Source of the DNA: GCA-2687515 sp963582805
GTDB lineage: Bacteria; Pseudomonadota; Alphaproteobacteria; Rhodospirillales; UBA2165
Assembly (NCBI GenBank): GCA_963582805.1
Contig: CAUZTZ010000101.1
Coordinates: forward strand, 1 to 12,077
Reading direction: 5' to 3'
DNA length: 12,077 nt
Position numbers and translations under genes: made by a program. A model generated the notes under the pieces. It had not been told where the DNA came from. It ran no database searches and worked only from the letters and a program-made list of their open reading frames with translations. Each line of letters starts with the position of its first letter. Position 1 is the first letter of the stretch. Of this stretch, positions 6,521 through 12,077 are shown in pieces.

Positions 6521-7824
6521 GCGCACCCAGCGGAGCCGCGCCGCTAAAGGTAGGCATTGCCGGTCTCGGCACCGTCGGCGCCGGCACCCACAAGGTCCTC
6601 GTCCAAAACCGCGAAATATTGGCCGCCCGCTGTGGCCGGGAATTGGTGGTAACGGCGGTTAGCGCGCGCGACAAATCCAAGGATCGGGGTATCGATCTGG
6701 CCGGCATCCATTGGTGCGATGACGCCGCCGAGCTGGCGGCGCGCGATGATGTGGATGTTATCGCCGAATTGATCGGCGGCGAGGCTGGTATCGCCAAATC
6801 CCTGGTCGAGGCTGCCATCCAAAACGGCAAGCATGTGGTGACCGCCAACAAGGCGTTGCTGGCCCATCACGGCACAACCCTGGCCCTGGCCGCCGAGGCG
6901 GCGGGCGTTACTTTGGCGTTTGAGGCTGCCGTCGCCGGCGGCATTCCCATCGTCAAGGCCATGCGCGAAGGCCTCGCCGCCAATCAAATCTCCCGGGTCT
7001 ATGGCATCTTGAACGGCACTTGCAATTATATCCTGTCCGAGATGCGCGAAACCGGGCGCGATTTTGGCGATGTTCTGGCCGAAGCCCAGGCGCTTGGTTA
7101 TGCCGAAGCCGATCCGGCTTTCGATATCGACGGCGTCGACGCCGCCCACAAACTGGCGCTGCTGACTGCCCTGGCGTTCGGCTGCGAGGTGAGCTTCGAC
7201 GATGTCCATGTGGAAGGCATCCGCGCCATTTCGCCATTGGATATCCACTTTGCCGAGGAGCTCGGCTACCGCATCAAATTGCTCGGCCTGGCCTCCAGGA
7301 CGGAGCGCGGCATCGAGCAGCGCGTGCATCCCTCCATGGTGCCCATGGGCGCGCCCATTGCCCATGTGGAAGATGTTTTCAACGCCGTGGTCGCCGACGG
7401 TGATTTCGTGGGCACGACGCTCTATCAAGGCCCGGGCGCCGGCGCCGGTCCGACCGCATCGGCGGTGGTCGCCGATCTGACCGATATCGCCCGCGGCAAC
7501 AAATCGGCCACCTTCGCGGTGCCGGCGGCAGCGTTGACGCCGTTAAAGGCGGCGCCCATGGCGGGCCATGTGGGCTGCTATTATGTGCGCCTCATGGTCG
7601 TCGATAAGCCCGGCGTGTTTGCCGAAATAGCCGGCGCGCTGCACGATCATCAGGTGTCCATGGAATCGATTTTGCAGCATGGCCGCGATCCCGGCGAGGC
7701 GGTGCCGGTTGTGTTGACCACCCACGAAACCAAAGAGGCGGCGATGCTGGACACCTTGGCGGCAATCGAAAAATCCAACGCGGTGGTTGAAACACCGATG
7801 CTGATTAGAATAGAAGCGTTATAG
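6517..7824 (+). CDS. hom: homoserine dehydrogenase
   Basis: This enzyme reduces aspartate-semialdehyde to homoserine with NAD(P)H, the branch point to threonine and methionine. Its 435 residues match monofunctional Hom with a C-terminal ACT domain. Motifs are the Rossmann loop GLGTVG (16-21), VTANK (108-112) with K112, NGTCNYIL (166-173), and AEADPAFDIDGVDAAHKL (196-213). In the last, E197, D208 and K212 align with the catalytic or substrate residues E208, D219 and K223 of the yeast enzyme. The ACT domain (about 354-430) starts at YYVRLMVVDKPGVFAEIA and probably mediates threonine feedback. The start is TTG inside the overlap TTGA with the upstream stop; no ATG lies between it and the nucleotide loop, so TTG is well supported. 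Placement after an aminotransferase gene fits aspartate-family or general amino-acid synthesis. Confidence 0.97.
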   Translation: MSAPSGAAPLKVGIAGLGTVGAGTHKVLVQNREILAARCGRELVVTAVSARDKSKDRGIDLAGIHWCDDAAELAARDDVDVIAELIGGEAGIAKSLVEAAIQNGKHVVTANKALLAHHGTTLALAAEAAGVTLAFEAAVAGGIPIVKAMREGLAANQISRVYGILNGTCNYILSEMRETGRDFGDVLAEAQALGYAEADPAFDIDGVDAAHKLALLTALAFGCEVSFDDVHVEGIRAISPLDIHFAEELGYRIKLLGLASRTERGIEQRVHPSMVPMGAPIAHVEDVFNAVVADGDFVGTTLYQGPGAGAGPTASAVVADLTDIARGNKSATFAVPAAALTPLKAAPMAGHVGCYYVRLMVVDKPGVFAEIAGALHDHQVSMESILQHGRDPGEAVPVVLTTHETKEAAMLDTLAAIEKSNAVVETPMLIRIEAL

Positions 7825-7858
7825 AGCCGAATGGAAAATTTAAGGGGCGTGTGAAAAA

Positions 7859-8851
7859 ATGAGTGACGAAACGGTGAAAATGGATCGTAATCTGGCGTTG
7901 GAGGCGGTGCGCGTTACCGAAGCCGCCGCCTTGGCGGCATCCCGGCTGATGGGCCGGGGCGATGAAAAGGCGGCCGATCAGGCGGCGGTGGATGCCATGC
8001 GCCGGGCCCTCAACAGCTTGCATATCCAAGGCACGGTGCGCATCGGCGAGGGCGAGCGCGACGAAGCGCCGATGCTGTTCATCGGCGAAGAGGTTGGCGT
8101 CGGCGACGGCCCGGCCATTGATATCGCCCTCGATCCCCTGGAAGGCACGACGCTGACCGCCAAGGGCGGGCCCAACGCCCTGGCGGTGATCGCCATGGCC
8201 GAGGCCGGCGGCTTTCTCAATGCGCCCGACACCTATATGGACAAAATCGCCATCGGCAAGGGACTGCCCGAAGAGGTGGTCGATCTGGACGAAGACCCGG
8301 CGACCAATTTGAAAGCGTTGGCGGCCGCCAAAAAAGTCGAAGTGGGTGATCTGGTCGCCTGCATTTTGGACCGGCCCCGCCATGACGAGCTGATCGCCAA
8401 ATCCCGCGAAGCCGGCGCCCGCATCATGCTGATCGGCGACGGCGACGTATCCGGCGTCATCGCCACGTCCGAGGTGGAGGCCGGCGTTGACATATATATG
8501 GGCGTCGGCGGCGCGCCCGAAGGCGTGCTGGCGGCGGCCGCCTTGCGCTGCATTGGCGGCCAGATGCAAGGCCGGCTGGTGTTCCGCAACGACGACGAGC
8601 GGGGCCGGGGCTCGCGCCTCGGCATCACCGATTTCGACCGCAAATACAATCTGCACGAACTGGCCGGCGGTGAGGTGATGTTCGCCGCTACCGGCGTGAC
8701 CTCGGGCGCTATGTTACGCGGCGTGCGCCGTTTCCGGGGCGGCGCCGCCACCCAATCGCTGGTCATGCGCTCCAAATCGGGCACCGTTCGCTATATCGAA
8801 GCGAGCCACAACTTCGAGCAAAAAACCGGGTTCGATCCGGTCGACGGTTAG
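7859..8851 (+). CDS. glpX: class II fructose-1,6-bisphosphatase GlpX
   Basis: This enzyme hydrolyses fructose 1,6-bisphosphate to fructose 6-phosphate in gluconeogenesis. Some family members also hydrolyse sedoheptulose bisphosphate. It is a cytoplasmic, metal-dependent protein of 330 residues, the usual length. The family signatures are intact: AADQAAVDAMR with D40, GEGERDEAPML with E64, DPLEGT (92-97) with D92, and GGAPEG with E221. These correspond to metal ligands D33, E57, D85 and E213 of E. coli GlpX. The start ATG has AAGGGG 11 bases upstream, slightly far. It lies 34 bases after hom and 21 bases before recJ, an order I recall from other alphaproteobacteria. No class I enzyme is visible in the window, so this may be the main FBPase. 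Confidence 0.97.
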   Translation: MSDETVKMDRNLALEAVRVTEAAALAASRLMGRGDEKAADQAAVDAMRRALNSLHIQGTVRIGEGERDEAPMLFIGEEVGVGDGPAIDIALDPLEGTTLTAKGGPNALAVIAMAEAGGFLNAPDTYMDKIAIGKGLPEEVVDLDEDPATNLKALAAAKKVEVGDLVACILDRPRHDELIAKSREAGARIMLIGDGDVSGVIATSEVEAGVDIYMGVGGAPEGVLAAAALRCIGGQMQGRLVFRNDDERGRGSRLGITDFDRKYNLHELAGGEVMFAATGVTSGAMLRGVRRFRGGAATQSLVMRSKSGTVRYIEASHNFEQKTGFDPVDG

Positions 8852-8872
8852 ATGACACAGGCCACTTGAGCG

Positions 8873-10648
8873 GTGCCCCAAGAAGATTTCGTCTTCGGTG
8901 TCGCGCGCTCGTTTTCGGGCAAGGAGTGGCGCTTGCGGGCAGCCGACGACCGCCTGGGTCTGGCCTTGTCACAGCAATTGGGCCTCGCCGAGATTGTCGG
9001 GCGCCTCTTGGCCCAGCGCGGCGTCGATGCGGGTGCTGCCGAAAGCTATCTCGATCCCAAACTGTCCGGCCTGTTGCCCGACCCATCCCATCTAAAAGAC
9101 ATGGACGTGGCAGCAGCCCGCCTCGCCGATGCGGTCGAGGCCGGCGAAGGCATCGCCGTCTTTGGTGATTACGATGTGGATGGCGCCACCTCATCGGCAT
9201 TGCTGGAGCGATATTTCCGGGCCATCGGCGTTGCCATCCAGGTCTATATCCCGGACCGTATGGCCGAAGGCTACGGCCCCAACATCGCCGCCCTCGAAAA
9301 ATTAAAGGCCGGCGGCGCCAAGGTGGTGATCACCGTCGATTGCGGCACCACCGCTTATGAGCCCCTGGCCAAGGCGCGCGCTATTGGACTGGATGTCATC
9401 GTCGCCGATCACCACGTGGCCGAGGCCGGCCTGCCGGAAGCTGCTGCCGTGGTCAATCCGAACCGCCTGGACGATGACAGCCCGCACGGCCAACTTGCCG
9501 CCGTTGGCGTCACTTTTCTGCTCGCCATCGCCCTCAACCGCCAGCTTCGCGAACGCGGCTTTTTCGGTGGGGCTGAGCTGGCTGAGCCCGATCTGCTCGG
9601 TCTGTTGGATCTGGTTGCCCTCGGCACTGTCGCCGACGTGGTGCCGCTCACCGGCGTCAACCGGGCGCTGGTGGTGCAGGGGCTTAAAATTTTGGCCAAG
9701 CGGCGCAATCCCGGCCTGGTGGCGCTGGCCGACGGCGCCGGCATCGACGAGACCCCCAGCGCCTATCATCTTGGCTTTGTGCTCGGCCCCCGGGTCAATG
9801 CCGGCGGGCGCGTTGGCGAGGCCCGGTTGGGCTCGCGCCTGCTGGCCACCGAAGATGCCGGTGAAGCCCGCGAGATCGCCGCCCGGCTGGAAGTCTGCAA
9901 CGCCGAACGGCGCGTCATCGAAGACGGCATTTTAGGCGAAGCCATTGCATCTTGCGAACAAGACGAAAGCGCCGGCGCCGTGGCGTTCGCCGCCGGCGCG
10001 GGCTGGCATGCCGGCGTCATCGGCATTATCGCCAGCCGCCTGAAAGACCGCTACAACCGGCCCGCCTGCGTGGTGTCCATCGGCGACGAGGCTTGCGTCG
10101 GATCGGCGCGCTCGATCCCCGGCTTCGATCTCGGCGCTGCCGTCATCGCGGCCCGGCAATCGGGCCTGCTGATCAACGGCGGCGGTCACGCCATGGCCGC
10201 CGGCATAACCTGCGCACCGGACAAGCTGGCGGAATTTCGCGCCTTCCTGGAGGAGCGCGTCGCCCGCCATATTGCCGCTTCGGGCTTCGTGCCCTCGCTT
10301 TCCGTCGATGGCGTGCTCAATGCCGGCGGCGCCACGCTGGAGCTGATCGCCGATGTGCAGAAGCTGGGCCCCTTCGGCAGCGGCAACGCCGAGCCGCGCT
10401 TCGCCTTCGCCGGACTTCGGGTTGCCAAGTCAGACGTGGTCGGCAAGGACCATGTGCGCTGCTATTTGAACGATGCGGGCGGCGCGCGGCTAACCGCCAT
10501 CGCCTTTCGCGCCGCCGACAGCGATATGGGCAAGGCGCTTCTGGACCGCAGCGGCGTGCCTCTCAATCTGGTGGGCCGCTTGCGCGAAAACATATGGCAG
10601 GGCCGCTCGTCGGTGCAATTGCTCATCGATGACGCCGCTCATGGCTGA
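8873..10648 (+). CDS. recJ: single-stranded-DNA-specific exonuclease RecJ
   Basis: RecJ degrades single-stranded DNA 5' to 3' in recombination, mismatch and base-excision repair. At 591 residues it has the usual length. DHH-phosphoesterase motifs are complete: FGDYDVDG (97-104), ITVDCGTT (153-160), ADHH (178-181) and LGTVADVVPL with D255. The linker carries GPRVNAGGR (305-313), and the DHHA1 domain has GGGHAMAAG (436-444). A C-terminal OB-like region (about 475-587) completes the protein. The start is GTG at 8873: an in-frame TGA lies six bases upstream, so no earlier start is possible. The ribosome site is weak. Its stop lies inside the start region of the MFS gene, which suggests coupled translation. 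Confidence 0.97.
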   Translation: MPQEDFVFGVARSFSGKEWRLRAADDRLGLALSQQLGLAEIVGRLLAQRGVDAGAAESYLDPKLSGLLPDPSHLKDMDVAAARLADAVEAGEGIAVFGDYDVDGATSSALLERYFRAIGVAIQVYIPDRMAEGYGPNIAALEKLKAGGAKVVITVDCGTTAYEPLAKARAIGLDVIVADHHVAEAGLPEAAAVVNPNRLDDDSPHGQLAAVGVTFLLAIALNRQLRERGFFGGAELAEPDLLGLLDLVALGTVADVVPLTGVNRALVVQGLKILAKRRNPGLVALADGAGIDETPSAYHLGFVLGPRVNAGGRVGEARLGSRLLATEDAGEAREIAARLEVCNAERRVIEDGILGEAIASCEQDESAGAVAFAAGAGWHAGVIGIIASRLKDRYNRPACVVSIGDEACVGSARSIPGFDLGAAVIAARQSGLLINGGGHAMAAGITCAPDKLAEFRAFLEERVARHIAASGFVPSLSVDGVLNAGGATLELIADVQKLGPFGSGNAEPRFAFAGLRVAKSDVVGKDHVRCYLNDAGGARLTAIAFRAADSDMGKALLDRSGVPLNLVGRLRENIWQGRSSVQLLIDDAAHG

Positions 10649-11903
10649 CAAGCCATCCTCCACAGAGGCTGATAAGCCATCCTCCACATTTGCGGTCATC
10701 GCTATCTGCGCCACCCAGGTGATGACCATGATGGGCCTGTTCACCTTTCCCGCCCTGCTGCCCGAATTTTCCGAGATTTGGAAATTGAGCAACACCGAGG
10801 CGGGCTGGATATCGGGCATCGTGCTCGGCGCCTATGCGATCACGGTGCCGGTATTGGTGGCGCTGACCGACCGCATCGATGCCCGCCTGATCCATATGGC
10901 GGGCACCTTCACCACAACCCTGTCCCTGGCCGGTTTCGCGTTGTTCGCCGAAGGCTTTTGGTCGGCGTTTGCTTTTCGCGGCCTTGCCGGAGTTGCCCTG
11001 GCGGCCACCTACATGCCGGGCCTCCGCATGCTTGTCGATCGCTACCACGGCAAGCGGCAAGCCCGCATGGTGGCCTTTTATACCGCCAGCTTCAGCCTCG
11101 GCTCGGCATTGTCCTTCTACCTGGCCGGCGTCATTGGCGAGGCTTCGGGCTGGCAATGGGCGTTCGGTGCTGCCGCCGTCGGCGCCGCCGGGGCGTTTCT
11201 GGTGATCCTCCTGGCGGTCCGGCCGAGCCCGCCGGAAGAAGCCGCCGGCGACACGGCGCTACTGGATTTCCGCCCGATTTTGCGCAACCGGGAGGTTCTC
11301 GGCTACATCATCGCCTACGGCGCCCATTCGTGGGAATTGTTCGCCATGCGCGCCTGGCTGGTGGCATTCCTGGCATTTTCGTTGAGCCTGGCCCCGGCTA
11401 GCCGGGGCCTATGGCCGAGCCCCACCGACGTGGCCGCCATCGGCGCCGTTATTGCGGTTTTTGCCAGCATCTTCGGCAACGAGGCTGCGGGCCGCTATGG
11501 CCGCCGCCGGGTGGTGTCGGGCTATTTGCTGGTCTCTGCGATCATGGCCTCGTTCCTGGGCTTCCTGGCGGGCGCCCCCTATTGGACGCTGGTCTTGCTG
11601 ACCCTTCTATACGCGGCCCTGATCCAGTTAGACTCGGCGGCCCTGACCGCCGGCGCCATCGAAGAATCCGAGCCCGGCCGCCGCGGCGCCACCTTGGGCG
11701 TGCATTCCTTCGTCGGTTTCATGGGCGCCGCCGCCGGTCCCTTGGCGGTCGGCATCGTGCTTGACGTTTCCGGCGGCGGCGGGGGCGGCGGCGTGATCGG
11801 CGGCGATGCCTTCACCTGGGGTTTGGGGTTCATCGCCATGGGCCTGGTCGGCTTTATCGGCCCGGTGGCGCTGGCCCTTTTGCGCGGCAAAGCACCGGGC
11901 TAG
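10629..11903 (+). CDS. MFS transporter, 12 predicted membrane helices
   Basis: This 424-residue inner-membrane protein has about twelve hydrophobic segments, near 21-43, 58-80, 89-108, 111-131, 148-170, 175-197, 225-250, 265-285, 296-315, 318-340, 357-380 and 395-418. LTDRIDARLIHMAG (79-92) is a degenerate motif A in the 2-3 loop, and GNEAAGRYGRRRVV (283-296) is its counterpart in the second half. The substrate is unknown; no drug- or sugar-specific motif is recognisable. Two starts are possible: ATG 10629 (20-base overlap with recJ) or ATG 10641 (8-base overlap). Neither has a ribosome site. The N-terminus contains ADKPSST twice because of a 24-bp duplication. A run of seven glycines (382-388) lies in the last periplasmic or cytoplasmic loop. 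It is the last gene of the likely operon. Confidence 0.9.
   Translation: MTPLMADKPSSTEADKPSSTFAVIAICATQVMTMMGLFTFPALLPEFSEIWKLSNTEAGWISGIVLGAYAITVPVLVALTDRIDARLIHMAGTFTTTLSLAGFALFAEGFWSAFAFRGLAGVALAATYMPGLRMLVDRYHGKRQARMVAFYTASFSLGSALSFYLAGVIGEASGWQWAFGAAAVGAAGAFLVILLAVRPSPPEEAAGDTALLDFRPILRNREVLGYIIAYGAHSWELFAMRAWLVAFLAFSLSLAPASRGLWPSPTDVAAIGAVIAVFASIFGNEAAGRYGRRRVVSGYLLVSAIMASFLGFLAGAPYWTLVLLTLLYAALIQLDSAALTAGAIEESEPGRRGATLGVHSFVGFMGAAAGPLAVGIVLDVSGGGGGGGVIGGDAFTWGLGFIAMGLVGFIGPVALALLRGKAPG
10644..10691. repeat. 24-bp tandem duplication across the recJ/MFS overlap
   Basis: Units 10644-10667 and 10668-10691 share 21 leading bases with one difference (GACAAG versus GATAAG) and then diverge (GAG versus TTT). 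In the MFS frame they encode ADKPSSTE and ADKPSSTF. The recJ stop TGA (10646-10648) lies in the first copy, and a second in-phase TGA (10670-10672) lies in the copy behind it. Confidence 0.9.
11390..11409. repeat. 20-bp perfect GC-rich palindrome inside the MFS gene
   Basis: GGCCCCGGCTAGCCGGGGCC is identical to its reverse complement. It can form an 8-bp all-GC stem with a CTAG loop in DNA or mRNA. It lies in the coding sequence for the loop after the seventh membrane helix (LAPASRGL). Confidence 0.9.
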
Positions 11904-11936
11904 TTTATGGCCTGGAACGGCGCTGCCGATTGGGTC

Positions 11937-11965
11937 TTGATTTCCGCCGACGCTCCGGTTATTCC
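11937..11965 (+). promoter_or_regulatory. weak promoter candidate for tRNA-Glu
   Basis: TTGATT (11937-11942) and TATTCC (11960-11965) are spaced by 17 bases and lie 17 bases before the tRNA. The -35 is a fair match and the -10 a poor one. The position fits a tRNA transcription start close to 11972. The rest of 11904-11981 shows no terminator hairpin for the MFS gene. Confidence 0.3.
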
Positions 11966-11981
11966 ACCGCCTCGGCAACGT

Positions 11982-12059
11982 GACCCCTTCGTCTAGCCAG
12001 GTCTAGGACACCAGATTTTCATTCTGGCAACACGGGTTCAAATCCCGTAGGGGTCACCA
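11982..12059 (+). tRNA. tRNA-Glu (anticodon UUC)
   Basis: The cloverleaf folds fully. Acceptor GACCCCT (11982-11988) pairs with AGGGGTC (12049-12055). The D-arm contains the conserved GG at 12000-12001. The anticodon stem CCAGA/TCTGG closes loop TTTTCAT with anticodon TTC at 12018-12020, which reads GAA and GAG glutamate codons. The T-arm ACGGG/CCCGT closes TTCAAAT. Discriminator A12056 and an encoded CCA (12057-12059) follow. The identity agrees with the typical proteobacterial tRNA-Glu beginning CCCCTTCGTCTAG after the first two bases. Confidence 0.98.
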
Positions 12060-12077
12060 ACTACCTCCAGTAAAATC

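Noticed and set aside
5288..6526. 412-codon open frame on the minus strand opposite the aminotransferase gene, and similar long antisense frames opposite the glycosyltransferase, helicase, lipoprotein, hom and glpX genes
   Set aside because: They mirror the codon structure of GC-rich genes, have no recognisable domains, are rich in His/Arg/Gly/Ala, and overlap genes with clear family motifs.
7431..7455. GGCGCC-repeat palindromes in hom and in other genes
   Set aside because: Alternating Gly/Ala codons in a GC-rich genome create many GGCGCC/GCCGGC repeats; no positional or conserved context sets these apart.
8852..8869. Five-codon frame ATGACACAGGCCACTTGA between glpX and recJ
   Set aside because: Too short to support as a gene, with no ribosome site; it may be accidental.
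11982..12077. tRNA-Glu as an attachment site for an integrated element
   Set aside because: tRNA 3' ends are common integration sites, but no integrase and no repeated copy of the tRNA end are visible before the window stops.

Overview
The window looks like ordinary chromosome from an alphaproteobacterium, most likely Rhodospirillales or a close relative. The evidence is the high GC content, the dense GCC/GGC codon usage, the gene order hom-glpX-recJ (which I recall from many alphaproteobacteria), a RhlE-type helicase with an acidic/basic Ala-Pro tail, and an OmpA-family lipoprotein with a long Pro/Ala linker. There is no transposase, integrase, phage gene, CRISPR array or toxin pair, and base composition does not change abruptly. 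I did not find a new multi-gene system. The interest lies in protein architecture and small DNA structures.

Left part (minus strand, 3582 down to 143): an RNA helicase, then an 80-residue stand-alone Lrp/AsnC-type ligand-binding domain, then a GT4-type glycosyltransferase with an extra C-terminal helix-turn-helix-like domain. Gaps are 80 and 21 bases, so this may be one transcript. A consensus TTGACA box and a 14-bp perfect palindrome precede the helicase. The first 56 bases may hold the end of a separate plus-strand gene.

Middle (3583-3890): a 308-base AT-richer divergent intergenic region separates the helicase from an OmpA-family lipoprotein gene (3891-5207), which is probably transcribed alone and ends at a modest hairpin.

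Right part (plus strand, 5297-11903): five tightly packed genes, likely one operon. They encode an AlaC/DapL-like aminotransferase, homoserine dehydrogenase, class II fructose-1,6-bisphosphatase, RecJ exonuclease and an MFS transporter. The first three serve amino-acid synthesis and gluconeogenesis and RecJ serves DNA repair. They appear linked by shared transcription more than by one pathway. Junctions are overlapping or only 21-34 bases, two starts are non-ATG (TTG for hom, GTG for recJ), and the recJ-MFS overlap carries a duplicated 24-bp segment. A tRNA-Glu(UUC) gene closes the window at 11982-12059.
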